Origin: MKUN01 sp964481425
GTDB lineage: Bacteria > Bacteroidota > Bacteroidia > Chitinophagales > Chitinophagaceae
Direction: 5' to 3'
Length of the DNA stretch: 64,000 nt
Assembly (NCBI GenBank): GCA_964481425.1
Contig: CAYZTM010000019.1
Span: forward strand, 1-64,000
Numbering within the stretch: the stretch's first letter is position 1; the number at the start of each line of letters is the position of its first letter. The notes beneath the pieces are model-generated. The model saw nothing but the letters and a program-made list of their open reading frames with translations, was not told where the DNA came from and made no database searches. The position numbers were made by a program, and so were the translations under genes. Shown here piece after piece: positions 42,159-52,215 of this stretch.

Positions 42159-45100
42159 ATGAAAAAGTCGCTCAACCGGATAGTTTCTTTCCTGTTATTT
42201 TCATTCTTTACTATTAGTCACTGTCAAGCCCAGTTCACTCAAGGCAACCTTGTTGTACTCCGGGTTGGTGCCGGCACTACCAGTTCGGCAACCCCGGTGC
42301 AATTGGTGGAATATACAACCTCGGGGGTAGCTACCGGCTTTTCGGTGTCGTTACCCTCCAACGGCAATCCGCAGCTAACGACGAGTGCTTCGGCAACCTC
42401 CGAAGGAGAAATAAGCTTGTCCGGAGAGCGAGATAAAGTTATCATCCCCGGCTACGACGCGGTGGCAGGTACTGCCTCTATAGCAGGTACGGCGGTGGCC
42501 ACCTATAACAGGGAATTGTTCTCTGTAAATGCATCCGGCACTTACAACAAACTGGGTGTTACCACCACTTTATTTGATGGCAATAATATTCGCTCAGGTA
42601 CCGTTTGTGGCCCTATCTACTACGGATCAGGCGCCAATAGCGGCATCGTGCTTGTTGATAACAGCAACACAGTAGTATCCAACACCAGCAGCAACAACCG
42701 CCAGCTTAATATTTATAATGGTCAGCTCTATTTCTCGACAGCCAGCGGCACACGCGGGATTTACCAGGTAGGGACCGGGCTGCCCAATACCACCGGGCAA
42801 GTAGCTACCAACATCATCAATACAGGGGCATCTTCCAGCAATTATGGCTTTACAATAAGCCCGGATGGCCTTACGTGTTATATTGCAGATGATGCCGCCC
42901 AAGGTATAGCCAAATACACAAGACCTAACCCGGCCTCGGCATTCACGTTGGCCTATACCGTGACCACGCAGCCAGCACGCGGACTCACTACCGATTTTAC
43001 CACCAGCCCGTATACCTTATATGCAACTACCAATACCACCAGCCCCAACAGCATCTTCAAGGTGGTGGACAATGGTGCGTTCTCAAGCCCTGCTATTATA
43101 GCTACTGCCCCTGCAACATACGTGTTCAGAGGCATTGTATTCTCCCCGCTCAGCAGCCCCTGCCTGGTGCTGACGCCGAATGTTACCAATACCACCTGCA
43201 ATGCGAGCAATGGCAGCATCAACCTGCTAACGAGTTCAACCAATGGCTATACGGCCAATTCCTTCTCATGGACGGGGCCTGCAGGCTTTACTGCTGCAAC
43301 TCAAAATATCAGCAACCTGGCCCCCGGCACTTATACAGTTATCGTGACCTCTGCGCAAGGGGCCACCGGCTGTACCGCAATAGCCACTGCCACAGTATCG
43401 CAAACCGCTACCATGACGGTTACAAACACACAAACGAATATTAGCTGTAATGGTGGAAGCAATGGTTCTGCGACGGTGAATGTAACAGGGGGTACACCAT
43501 CTTACACATATTCATGGGCACCGCCAGGGGGTAATAATGCTACAGCTTCCAACCTCGCGGCAGGCGCATATACCTGTACCATAACCGATGGCGCGGGTTG
43601 TATGGTACAAAGCACCGTAACCATAACTGAACCGCCACTACTGACAGTAACAAGTACGCAAACAAATGTAGCTTGTAATGGTGGCAGCAATGGTACGGCA
43701 ACTGTAGTACCGTCCGGCGGTGTACCGGGATATACCTACTCATGGTCGCCCACAGGGGGAAACAATGCAACTGCCAGCGGCCTGAGTGCCGGCCCGTACA
43801 CCTGCACTATACTTGATAACAACGGGTGTTCGATAATAAAAACCATCAACATAACGCAGCCTGCACCGATAAATGTGACCACATCACAATCTAACGTATC
43901 CTGCAATGGCGGCAATAATGGTTCGGCTAACGTGAGCCCCTCAGGCGGCACCCCTAATTACACCTATTTCTGGGCACCTGTGGGCGGCACCAACGCCACT
44001 GCTACCGGCCTATCAGCAGGCACTTATACCTGCACGATCGAAGATGCAAATAACTGCATAGTGAACCAGGTACTTACGATCACAGAGCCTCCTGCCCTGG
44101 CCGCAACTGTATCTCAGTCTAACATAAATTGCAATGGCGGTAACAACGGTACCGCCACGGTAAATGTATCGGGCGGATCACCCGGATACACCTACTCATG
44201 GTCGCCCTATGGTGGTAATAATGCAACGGCAACAGGGCTCGCTGCCGGTAACTATACGTGTACGATAACTGATTCGAAGAATTGCATACTAACACAACAG
44301 GTTACACTTAACCAACCGGCCCCTATGACCGGTTCTATTAGCGGTAATGCAACTATCTGCAACGGCAACAGCGCCACCATCATATTCACTGCCACGCCGA
44401 ATACTACCATTGCTTATAATGAGAACGCCACACAACAAACAATATTGGTGGGCGCCTCGGGTACGACTACCCTTGTTGTCAGCCCCAATACTACAACCAC
44501 CTACGCGCTGGTTAGCATTACCGACAACAATACGCTTTGTGCCCAATCCTTGAATGGTAGTATTACCGTAACAGTTAACCCCGTCCCCGCAGCACCGCTC
44601 ACTACAGACATATCCTATTGCCAGTTCGACAACAGTACCGCTTTAACCGCAGCAGGTCAAAACATTTTGTGGTACACTACACCAACAGGTGGTACCGGAG
44701 ATCCACAAGCACCCGTACCATCAACGACCACTGCCGCCACTACTACATGGTATGTCACTCAAAGCGACCTTGGTTGTGAAAGCCTACGGAGTTCGCTACA
44801 GGTACTGATAAAGCCCCAACCCGCTATACCTGTTATTACTTCGCAAACACAATATTGCCAGTTCGAAACACCCGTTCAGCTATCAGCAAGCGGCGACAGC
44901 CTACGCTGGTACACCACCGCTACAGGAGGTATAGCCGACCCTACAGCACCCACACCGGCAACGAATACGGCAGGGATCGCCACATGGTATGTAACACAAA
45001 CAATAGATGGCTGTGAAAGCCCCCGCCTCCCTGTCCCTGTAACAGTTACAGCAAAACCACAACCACCGGTCACCGCCGACATCACCCTCTGCCAGGGCGA

Positions 45101-46331
45101 TGCAGCACAAGCACTTACTGCCCAGGGCCAAAACCTGCTGTGGTACACAGCTGCCACAGGAGGAACGGGTGTACCTACCGCTCCGGTACCTTCCACACTT
45201 AGCCCCGGTAATACCGTGTGGTATGTAAGCCAGGTAGTGAACGGCTGCGAAAGCGACCGCGCGGTGATACATATTGTAGTTACCGAACGCCCTGTGCCCT
45301 CTATATCTGCAAGCGCCAACAAAGTATGCAAAGGGCAGATGCTCACCTTCAGTTATACTGGTACTACCGTAGCGGGAGCAAACTTCAATTGGATATTACC
45401 TGTAGGCGCAACAATCGTGAATGGTTCAGGGCAAGGCCCTGTAGAAATAAGGTTCACACAGCCGGGTGCCAACATTGTGACACTTTCGGTGAGTGCGGCC
45501 AATGGATCTTGCGCCACTTCGGTAACTTACCTGATAAATGTAATAGACATCCCCGAAGCTCAGATAGATGTGCCGCCATCGGCCTGTGCCGGCGATACGG
45601 TCAGTATTACTGTACCTGTAGCCAGCCCGGGCATAGCAAGCTACCAATGGGACTTTAGCGGCGGAGATGTACTGAGAACACCTACCAACAGCGACGGTAC
45701 TTACAGGCTGCGCTGGAATGATGCGGGGATACACACGGTATCACTCACGGTGGTTTCCAACCAGCAATGCCCTTCTTTTGTAACTACTGCCGACATCAAT
45801 ATACACCCACTGCCCGATGCGTCGATAGCTGATATGCCTGCAGAGATATGTGCCAATGATACGGTGCTTTTTTCTGCGGTCACCCACTATAAGAATTATA
45901 CCTACACATGGGGGCCGGGGCAGTTCTTCAGCGTTGATGGTGACTCTTCGATAGTACGGGCCCTGCTACAGTTCTCGCGCGATATAACGCTGACGGTATA
46001 TGACAATTACGGTTGTACGGCCACGACCAGCCGGCACATCGACCCGAAGCCTTGTTGCGAGATATACTTCCCCAATGCATTCAGCCCCAATGGCGATGGC
46101 AGGAACGACGTATTCCGCCCTATTACCAACAAACACCATAACATCCGCATATTCAAGATATTGGATCGCTGGGGTAATAGTGTGTTCAGCACAGCCAACG
46201 AGATCCCTGCATGGGACGGTAATTATAAAGGTGTACCACAGGAGCCCGGCACTTATTACTACTACATCCGTTTCGAATGTACGGATGGCCATCTTGTAGA
46301 AAAGACCGGTGATGTGATGCTGGTACGCTAA
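42159..46331 (+). CDS. SprB-repeat surface protein with gliding-motility C-terminal domain
   Basis: 1,390 residues. A signal peptide (residues 1-24) is followed by a beta-propeller-like region (25-335: TCYIADDAAQGIAKYTRP), one diverged and four clear SprB repeats (CNGGSNGTATV ... YTYSWSP ... CTITD, about 345-720), an Ig-like module, three Ig-like units with QYCQFETPVQLSASGDSLRW, two PKD-like domains, and the gliding-motility/CHU_C domain (YFPNAFSPNGDGRNDVF). The last is a type B T9SS signal. A surface adhesin role is likely; no gliding or T9SS machinery genes are in the window. Confidence 0.9.
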   Translation: MKKSLNRIVSFLLFSFFTISHCQAQFTQGNLVVLRVGAGTTSSATPVQLVEYTTSGVATGFSVSLPSNGNPQLTTSASATSEGEISLSGERDKVIIPGYDAVAGTASIAGTAVATYNRELFSVNASGTYNKLGVTTTLFDGNNIRSGTVCGPIYYGSGANSGIVLVDNSNTVVSNTSSNNRQLNIYNGQLYFSTASGTRGIYQVGTGLPNTTGQVATNIINTGASSSNYGFTISPDGLTCYIADDAAQGIAKYTRPNPASAFTLAYTVTTQPARGLTTDFTTSPYTLYATTNTTSPNSIFKVVDNGAFSSPAIIATAPATYVFRGIVFSPLSSPCLVLTPNVTNTTCNASNGSINLLTSSTNGYTANSFSWTGPAGFTAATQNISNLAPGTYTVIVTSAQGATGCTAIATATVSQTATMTVTNTQTNISCNGGSNGSATVNVTGGTPSYTYSWAPPGGNNATASNLAAGAYTCTITDGAGCMVQSTVTITEPPLLTVTSTQTNVACNGGSNGTATVVPSGGVPGYTYSWSPTGGNNATASGLSAGPYTCTILDNNGCSIIKTINITQPAPINVTTSQSNVSCNGGNNGSANVSPSGGTPNYTYFWAPVGGTNATATGLSAGTYTCTIEDANNCIVNQVLTITEPPALAATVSQSNINCNGGNNGTATVNVSGGSPGYTYSWSPYGGNNATATGLAAGNYTCTITDSKNCILTQQVTLNQPAPMTGSISGNATICNGNSATIIFTATPNTTIAYNENATQQTILVGASGTTTLVVSPNTTTTYALVSITDNNTLCAQSLNGSITVTVNPVPAAPLTTDISYCQFDNSTALTAAGQNILWYTTPTGGTGDPQAPVPSTTTAATTTWYVTQSDLGCESLRSSLQVLIKPQPAIPVITSQTQYCQFETPVQLSASGDSLRWYTTATGGIADPTAPTPATNTAGIATWYVTQTIDGCESPRLPVPVTVTAKPQPPVTADITLCQGDAAQALTAQGQNLLWYTAATGGTGVPTAPVPSTLSPGNTVWYVSQVVNGCESDRAVIHIVVTERPVPSISASANKVCKGQMLTFSYTGTTVAGANFNWILPVGATIVNGSGQGPVEIRFTQPGANIVTLSVSAANGSCATSVTYLINVIDIPEAQIDVPPSACAGDTVSITVPVASPGIASYQWDFSGGDVLRTPTNSDGTYRLRWNDAGIHTVSLTVVSNQQCPSFVTTADINIHPLPDASIADMPAEICANDTVLFSAVTHYKNYTYTWGPGQFFSVDGDSSIVRALLQFSRDITLTVYDNYGCTATTSRHIDPKPCCEIYFPNAFSPNGDGRNDVFRPITNKHHNIRIFKILDRWGNSVFSTANEIPAWDGNYKGVPQEPGTYYYYIRFECTDGHLVEKTGDVMLVR

Positions 46332-46355
46332 GCGCATATTTACGAACGCAGTAAG

Positions 46356-46385
46356 AGGAATAGCCAACCGCTATTCCTTTTTTAT
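46356..46385 (+). terminator. Terminator after the SprB-repeat gene
   Basis: AGGAATAGC-CAACC-GCTATTCCT followed by T residues. Confidence 0.85.
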
Positions 46386-46550
46386 TCTCCCGCCTCATAG
46401 GATTTTCAGCCTTTATTTATTAAATTTAGGTTGTATAAGGGTGCAGCGGGGACAAACGTTTCTCTCTTCTTTCGACAGGCATTTTGGCGCATTTCCTCCG
46501 GTATTCCTGCCTCCGCGCATTCAATTGTTTAATTGATAAAACCTTTTGTT

Positions 46551-48689
46551 ATGTCCGGATTCGATACTGCTCATGTAAAAAACATTGTACTGCTGGGACA
46601 TTCCGGCAGTGGGAAAACGACACTAGCCGAAAGCATGCTTTTTGAGGCGGGGCTCATTCAGCGACGGGGAACAATTGAAGAAAAAAATACCGTAGGCGAT
46701 TACAGCGACCTTGAGAAAGAACGAGGTAACTCCATATTCTCAAAACTAATGCATACCCACTGGCGAGGCTATAAGATAAATATACTTGACACACCCGGGT
46801 ACGACGACTTCTCCGGCGAGGTCATCAGCGCACTTCGCGTTGCAGATACGGGGGTCATGCTCCTGAATGCCAGCACGGGTGTAGAAGTAGGCACCGATAT
46901 CATTTGGGAATATACCGAACAATTTAAAACACCGATGATCTTCCTTGTGAACCAGCTTGACCATTCGAAAGCCGATTTCGACAGGACGGTGCAGGAAGCA
47001 AAGAACCATTTTGGCAATCATGTGGTGTTGGTGCAGTATCCTATTAATGCAGGGCCCGGTTTCAGCGCTATCATTGATGTACTGAATATGGTGCTTTACC
47101 AATACTCTGAAAAAGGCGGCAAGCCTGAAAAGCTAAGCATACCTGATGCGGAGCGTCCCCGTGCCGAGGCACTGCATAAAGAACTTATCGAGGCCATTGC
47201 ATCAAATGACGAGGGCCTGATGGAAAAATATTTTGACCAGGGCGAACTGTCTGAGGATGAAATGAAACAAGGTTTGCACCTGTCAATGGTCCGCCATGAG
47301 CTATTCCCTGTGTTCTGCGCATCGGCCCTGCAAAACAGGGGTGTTGCCCGCCTTATGGGATATATAGACAATGTATGCCCACCGGCAAACGAGATGCCGC
47401 CACAGACCACTAAAACAGGCGACAAGCTACCCTGCGACAGCAAAGGCCCCGTTTGCATCTTCATCTATAAAACAGTGAATGAACCACATATCGGTGAACT
47501 AAGCTTCTTCAAGGTTTATTCCGGCACGGTAAAGAGCGGTATGGAACTAGTGAACGAAAGTACCGGGGTGACCGAAAAACTCAACCAGTTATTTGTAGTA
47601 GAAGGCAATAAACGTAATCCCGTACCGGAATTGGTAGCAGGTGATATAGGCGCTACGCTGAAACTGCGCAATACGCATGTGAACAATACCCTGCATGAAA
47701 AAGGTAAACAAATAGAGCTGGAACCCATAGTCTTCCCGGAGCCAAGGATGAGCGTGGCACTGACCAACAATAAGAAGGGAGAGGAAGAAAAGCTGGCTGC
47801 TGCGTTGCACCAGTTGAAGGAAGAAGACCCCACCCTGCTGGTAGAGGTATCTGCAGAATTGGGGCAAACCTTATTGCATTGCCAGGGCGATATGCACCTT
47901 GCGGTCATCAAGTGGAAACTGGAACATGTCTATCACCTTGATGTGGCCTATGAAAAACCAAAAATAGCCTACCGCGAGACGATACGCAGCAAGGCGGAAT
48001 CGACCTACAGGCATAAAAAGCAATCGGGCGGCGCAGGACAGTTCGGCGAGGTTGCCATTCGCATCGAACCCTGGTACGAAGGCATGCCCGACCCTCAAGG
48101 CCTCAACGTAAGGGGCAGGGAGGAAATAGACCTGCCCTGGGGTGGTAAGCTGGTGTACTACAACTGTATCGTTGGCGGGGTTATCGATCAGCGCTTCCTG
48201 CCCTCCATCCTGAAAGGCATAATGGATAAAATGCACCGGGGGCCGCTTACCGGCTCATATGTGCGCGATGTACGGGTAAGTGTGTTCGACGGAAAAATGC
48301 ATGCGGTGGACAGCAATGATATGGCCTTTAAGATAGCAGGAACCATGGCCTTCCGCGATGCCTTTCAGCAGGCCAGCCCGCAACTGATGGAGCCTATCTA
48401 CCATATTGAGATACTGTGCCCAGATGAACTGACCGGCAACATTATGGGCGACCTGCAACAGCGCCGTGGTATCGTCGAGGGCTTTGACAGCGAGGGGCAC
48501 TTCACCGTCATAAAAGCACATGTGCCTCATGCAGAAATGTACCAATATGCATCCACGCTGCGCAGCCTTACACAAGGCCGTGCACGCTTCCGCATGCATT
48601 TTGATCACTATGCACCAGTACCCGGAGACCTGCAGCGCAAACTCACCGAAACCTATAGCAAAGAAGCTATGGAACCTGCCGAAGCCTAA
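46551..48689 (+). CDS. Elongation factor G paralogue (EF-G2 type)
   Basis: 712 residues from the ATG at 46551; a TTG six codons earlier is less likely. It has all five EF-G domains, but the GTPase motifs depart from canonical EF-G. The P-loop GHSGSGKT (16-23) is intact; switch I reads ERGNSIFS instead of RGITI; switch II reads DTPGYDDF with Tyr84 where the catalytic His should be; and the G4 motif is NQLD (134-137) instead of NKxD. The Bacteroides EF-G2 paralogue, reported to work without GTP hydrolysis, has the same kind of changes. The canonical fusA must be elsewhere. Confidence 0.9.
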   Translation: MSGFDTAHVKNIVLLGHSGSGKTTLAESMLFEAGLIQRRGTIEEKNTVGDYSDLEKERGNSIFSKLMHTHWRGYKINILDTPGYDDFSGEVISALRVADTGVMLLNASTGVEVGTDIIWEYTEQFKTPMIFLVNQLDHSKADFDRTVQEAKNHFGNHVVLVQYPINAGPGFSAIIDVLNMVLYQYSEKGGKPEKLSIPDAERPRAEALHKELIEAIASNDEGLMEKYFDQGELSEDEMKQGLHLSMVRHELFPVFCASALQNRGVARLMGYIDNVCPPANEMPPQTTKTGDKLPCDSKGPVCIFIYKTVNEPHIGELSFFKVYSGTVKSGMELVNESTGVTEKLNQLFVVEGNKRNPVPELVAGDIGATLKLRNTHVNNTLHEKGKQIELEPIVFPEPRMSVALTNNKKGEEEKLAAALHQLKEEDPTLLVEVSAELGQTLLHCQGDMHLAVIKWKLEHVYHLDVAYEKPKIAYRETIRSKAESTYRHKKQSGGAGQFGEVAIRIEPWYEGMPDPQGLNVRGREEIDLPWGGKLVYYNCIVGGVIDQRFLPSILKGIMDKMHRGPLTGSYVRDVRVSVFDGKMHAVDSNDMAFKIAGTMAFRDAFQQASPQLMEPIYHIEILCPDELTGNIMGDLQQRRGIVEGFDSEGHFTVIKAHVPHAEMYQYASTLRSLTQGRARFRMHFDHYAPVPGDLQRKLTETYSKEAMEPAEA

Positions 48690-48710
48690 TGATATAAGCA
48701 TTGGAAATAA

Positions 48711-48739
48711 AGCGGCGCTCTCATGCTGAGGGCGCCGCT
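48711..48739 (+). terminator. Possible terminator after the EF-G2 gene
   Basis: AGCGGCGC / GCGCCGCT stem with a 12-nt loop, but only a weak T-rich tail (AATATTTTG). Confidence 0.5.
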
Positions 48740-48968
48740 AATATTTTGAACGTATTAATACCCCTCGCTACATCTTTACAAACTTCCTCACCTCACTACC
48801 ATTTGATCCTTCAAAGTGATATAGCAGCTAGTAGCAGGATATTTTAAAGCCCTTCAAATACAAATTAAATATTAAGTAATTAATTCCGTCAGAGCTTGTA
48901 TTATACACACTCCATCATATATTCACTACATTTCGTCACTTTAAGATCACATTGCACATTAAAACCCC

Positions 48969-48976
48969 TACCTTTG
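48969..48976 (+). promoter_or_regulatory. Promoter -7 box of the ccsA-like gene
   Basis: TACCTTTG, a perfect match, 21 bp before the ATG at 48998. The longer frame opening at 48896 would span it, so the ATG at 48998 is the start. Confidence 0.7.
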
Positions 48977-48997
48977 GCAAAATTTTTCAAGGGCCCC

Positions 48998-49690
48998 ATG
49001 CGTACCTGGTGGTGGAAAGTACTTAGTATTATCTTTGTGGGATATACCGTTGTAGGCGGTTTCCTAATGCCTGTCCCACGCCTTAACATTCTCAACGAGA
49101 CCATACGCAACCTTTATTTTCATGTGCCCATGTGGTTTACCATGATCGCGCTGTTCACGGCCTCATTGGTATATGCCATTAAATACCTCCGCAACGGCCA
49201 GCCTGAAAATGATATTTATTCGGCGCAGTTTGCCATCACGGGTATTGCTTTCAGCATATTCGGTATGCTTACGGGCATGGAATGGGCAAAATTTACCTGG
49301 GGCGAAGCATGGAGCAACGACCCCAAGCAATTAGGCTCTGCCATGTGTATGCTTATCTATTTTGCCTACCTCGTGCTGCGCAATGGCCTTAAGGACGAGG
49401 AAAAGCGTGCACGCATCAGTGCAGTATATAATATATTCGCCTATGCGCTGATGATACCCCTTATCTTCATACTGCCCCGTATGGTGGACAGCCTGCACCC
49501 CGGCAATGGCGGTAACCCTGCTTTCAAACAATACGACCTCGACAGCAATATGCGTATGGTATTCTACCCCGCCGTGATCGGCTGGATGCTGCTCGGTTTC
49601 TGGATGGGAACACTAAGAATAAGGCTCGGTTTGCTCAGGTTTAAAAAAGAAAATAGTTTTGCACTTGAAAACAATAGGCATAATGCGTAA
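48998..49690 (+). CDS. Cytochrome c biogenesis protein, CcmC/CcsA family
   Basis: 230 residues starting MRTWWWKVLSIIFVGYTVVG, with six transmembrane helices. The conserved periplasmic His is in NLYFHVPMWF, and the Trp-rich heme-handling segment is EWAKFTWGEAWSNDPKQ, a weaker form of the WGxxWxWD motif. A second conserved His lies in DSLHPGNGG. It handles heme delivery in system I cytochrome c maturation. A ccmD-like gene overlaps its end by 8 bp, but ccmA, ccmB, ccmE and ccmF are not next to it. Confidence 0.88.
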   Translation: MRTWWWKVLSIIFVGYTVVGGFLMPVPRLNILNETIRNLYFHVPMWFTMIALFTASLVYAIKYLRNGQPENDIYSAQFAITGIAFSIFGMLTGMEWAKFTWGEAWSNDPKQLGSAMCMLIYFAYLVLRNGLKDEEKRARISAVYNIFAYALMIPLIFILPRMVDSLHPGNGGNPAFKQYDLDSNMRMVFYPAVIGWMLLGFWMGTLRIRLGLLRFKKENSFALENNRHNA

Positions 49691-49892
49691 AGCATTCATT
49701 ACGGTAGCATTATTAATGATCACTGCTTTTGTGGCAGGGGCACAGGAGGCACAGCCCGAGATGGCCGATGCGTTACGCTCAAATGGTAAGATTTACGTGG
49801 TGGTTACCGTATTAGCCACTATCTTTGCGGGCATTATTGTTTTTTTGGTCCGCCTTGATCGTAAAATGACCCGTTTGGAACAGAATAAATAG
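49683..49892 (+). CDS. CcmD-like small membrane protein
   Basis: 69 residues from the ATG at 49683 (MRKAFITVALLMITAFVAGA). A signal-like helix is followed by a short acidic stretch and one transmembrane helix (about 36-56) ending RLDRKMTRLEQNK. Size, topology and position directly after the CcmC-type gene match CcmD, which holds the heme chaperone complex together. It overlaps the upstream gene by 8 bp. A possible internal -7 box TAGTTTTG is at 49654-49661. Confidence 0.8.
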   Translation: MRKAFITVALLMITAFVAGAQEAQPEMADALRSNGKIYVVVTVLATIFAGIIVFLVRLDRKMTRLEQNK

Positions 49893-49936
49893 TAACAATT
49901 AATAACCCATAATACAATTTTTTAACTCAAAAAAAT

Positions 49937-51373
49937 ATGTCAGAAACAGCAACCGCCGCGGCTACAAAAGCTCACTACAGTTTTTTCCAGGGCGTTGAAC
50001 GCAACTTTGATAAAGCTGCTTCATTCACAAGGTTCGAAAAAGGCATCCTTGAGCAAATAAAAGCCTGCAACTCGGTTTATAAAATGAAGTTCCCGGTACG
50101 TATTGGGGATGGAATAGAGGTGATCGAGGCGTATCGTGTGCAGCACTCACATCATAAACTGCCCTGCAAAGGCGGCATACGTTACAGTATGGATGTGAAC
50201 CAGGACGAAGTGATGGCGCTGGCTGCATTGATGACCTACAAATGCGCTATCGTTAATGTACCCTTTGGCGGCGCCAAGGGAGGCATCAAAATAAACCCCA
50301 AGAAATACACTCCCTTCGAGCTCGAAAAGATAACCCGCCGTTATGCTTCTGAGCTGGTTAAGAAGAATTTCATAGGCCCCGGCATCGACGTACCTGCACC
50401 TGACTATGGTACAGGCGCACGCGAAATGAGCTGGATAGCCGACACCTACGCATCACTGAAACCGGGCGAGGTAGATGCACTGGGCTGCGTAACAGGTAAA
50501 CCTGTGACACAAGGTGGTGTTCGTGGCCGTACCGAGGCTACCGGCCTCGGTGTATTTTATGGTGTACGCGAGGTGTGTAACACTCCGGAAGACATGAAAA
50601 AACTTGGCCTTGACCTTGGTGTTGAAGGTAAAAAAGTGATCGTGCAGGGCCTGGGTAATGTTGGTTACCATGCCGCTAAATTCTTCTACGATGCAGGCGC
50701 TATCATTGTTGGCCTTGCTGAATATGAAGGTGGTATCTATAACGAGAAAGGACTTGACCTCTATAAAGTAGTGGAACACCGCAAAAACACCGGTTCTATA
50801 CTTGGTTATGAAGGTGCAATAGACTTTAAGAACAGTCCCGATGTGCTGGAGCAGGCTTGCGATATCCTGATCCCTGCGGCTCTTGAAAATGTCATCAACG
50901 CTTCTAACGCTGCCCGTATACAGGCTAAGATAATAGGTGAAGGCGCCAATGGCCCCCTGACACCGGAAGCAGACGAGATACTGAATAAGAAGGGCGCGAT
51001 AGTAGTACCGGATATGTACCTCAATGCAGGCGGTGTTACGGTTTCTTACTTCGAATGGCTGAAGAACCTGAGCCACGTTCGCTTTGGCCGTATGGACAAG
51101 CGTTTCAGCGAGAACCAGAATGCCTTCATCCTCAACTCGGTTGAGAGCCTGATAGGCAAGAAGGTTACCGATAAAGAGCGCACGCTCATCATGCATGGCC
51201 CGGATGAGGTTGACCTGGTTTATTCAGGCCTCGAGGATACTATGATCGGTTCTTACCACGAGATACGCGAATCGCTGCTTAGCTCCGGCGCTTCTGACAT
51301 GCGTACAGCTGCCTTCATCGTAGCCATCAACAAAGTTGGTGTAGCATACGAAGAACTGGGTATCTTCCCATAG
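49937..51373 (+). CDS. Glu/Leu/Phe/Val dehydrogenase (probable glutamate dehydrogenase)
   Basis: 478 residues. Substrate-site motifs are LPCKGGIRYSMDVNQDEVMA (Lys of PCKGG) and VPFGGAKGGIKINP with the catalytic Lys, then GPGIDVPAPDYGT. The Rossmann motif is VQGLGNVGYHAAKFF. The enzyme interconverts glutamate and 2-oxoglutarate plus ammonia; length and motifs fit glutamate dehydrogenase better than the leucine enzymes. It begins 44 bp after the ccmD-like gene without a recognisable box, so it may be read through from it. A terminator follows. Confidence 0.93.
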   Translation: MSETATAAATKAHYSFFQGVERNFDKAASFTRFEKGILEQIKACNSVYKMKFPVRIGDGIEVIEAYRVQHSHHKLPCKGGIRYSMDVNQDEVMALAALMTYKCAIVNVPFGGAKGGIKINPKKYTPFELEKITRRYASELVKKNFIGPGIDVPAPDYGTGAREMSWIADTYASLKPGEVDALGCVTGKPVTQGGVRGRTEATGLGVFYGVREVCNTPEDMKKLGLDLGVEGKKVIVQGLGNVGYHAAKFFYDAGAIIVGLAEYEGGIYNEKGLDLYKVVEHRKNTGSILGYEGAIDFKNSPDVLEQACDILIPAALENVINASNAARIQAKIIGEGANGPLTPEADEILNKKGAIVVPDMYLNAGGVTVSYFEWLKNLSHVRFGRMDKRFSENQNAFILNSVESLIGKKVTDKERTLIMHGPDEVDLVYSGLEDTMIGSYHEIRESLLSSGASDMRTAAFIVAINKVGVAYEELGIFP

Positions 51374-51398
51374 TCAATAACAACATCACACATACGTA

Positions 51399-51429
51399 TA
51401 AAGGCTGCCATTGGCAGCCTTTATTATTT
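51399..51429. terminator. Terminator between gdh and the hypothetical gene
   Basis: AAAGGCTGCC-ATT-GGCAGCCTTT perfect stem with a T-rich tail; it lies between convergent genes. Confidence 0.85.
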
Positions 51430-51446
51430 CGTTCCTCTGTGGAGGT

Positions 51447-51986
51447 TTAATAATTGTCTACATAGTCCCTGTTCACCCTCCTGATGTAAGATGCAAGCAA
51501 ACGCGGGCTGCCGAGTATCGGGCAAATGAACTCCGGCAGTTCCTGCTTAACAGGATATCTTGTTATGGTAAAGCACACCAGGTCGGGCTGTGCGTGTATA
51601 AAGGTATTTGCATAGATATCCTTGCTGGCATGGCTGAGTATCTGTTTCAGTATCCCTTCCCATGCATAGCCGGTAAACTCGTAGTCGTTCTGGTCAAATA
51701 TAGGTTTGTACCTGTTGATGATACGCTCATCCTTCAGGTCTATCACATAGCTGTATAGTGAATAAATATGATCGTGCTGCAAAGGAAAGCACATCACGCT
51801 ATCGCTGATCTTATCGGTATAACCGATATCGGGCTTACTTTCTTTTACAGCCTTCTGTGAACTGTCACTCACCTGTATCGCCACCTTCGTGTTTTTGTGT
51901 ACCCGGTGTATCTTCCCCAGGCAATACTGAGCGATGGCGACGGTAGTAATGATGAAAATTGTGGCGAATAAAAATGTCTTTTTCAT
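51447..51986 (-). CDS. Exported protein of unknown function
   Basis: 179 residues with an N-terminal signal or anchor helix (FLFATIFIITTVAIAQ), a short Lys-rich linker, and a mixed domain of about 120 residues with YAWEGILKQILSHASKDIYA as its most regular helix. I recognise no family. A plus-strand frame over the same bases is shorter and lacks features. It has no operon partner and lies between gdh and the aconitase gene. Confidence 0.65.
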   Translation of the reverse strand: MKKTFLFATIFIITTVAIAQYCLGKIHRVHKNTKVAIQVSDSSQKAVKESKPDIGYTDKISDSVMCFPLQHDHIYSLYSYVIDLKDERIINRYKPIFDQNDYEFTGYAWEGILKQILSHASKDIYANTFIHAQPDLVCFTITRYPVKQELPEFICPILGSPRLLASYIRRVNRDYVDNY

Positions 51987-52168
51987 AAAAACCGATTTAC
52001 TCCCCCTCCTCTATGTTGTACAAATTAACGCATTCTGACAGTTTTAAAAAAACGATAACATATTACGTTTTTGTCAATGGCGGTTAAATACCTGCTCTTT
52101 ATATAGTATTTCATTTATCCCAATACGATATGCTTTCGTTTTCATTTTATATTGTCTTGCATTTTAAA

Positions 52169-52176
52169 TAATTTTG
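52169..52176 (+). promoter_or_regulatory. Aconitase promoter -7 box
   Basis: TAATTTTG, a perfect match, 39 bp before the ATG at 52216. Confidence 0.65.
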
Positions 52177-52215
52177 CACCGTCTTATAAAACGATAACAT
52201 AAAATTTTTCCATCA

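Noticed and set aside
50453..51196. 247-residue minus-strand frame inside the glutamate dehydrogenase gene
   Set aside because: Antisense shadow with no motif and no promoter.
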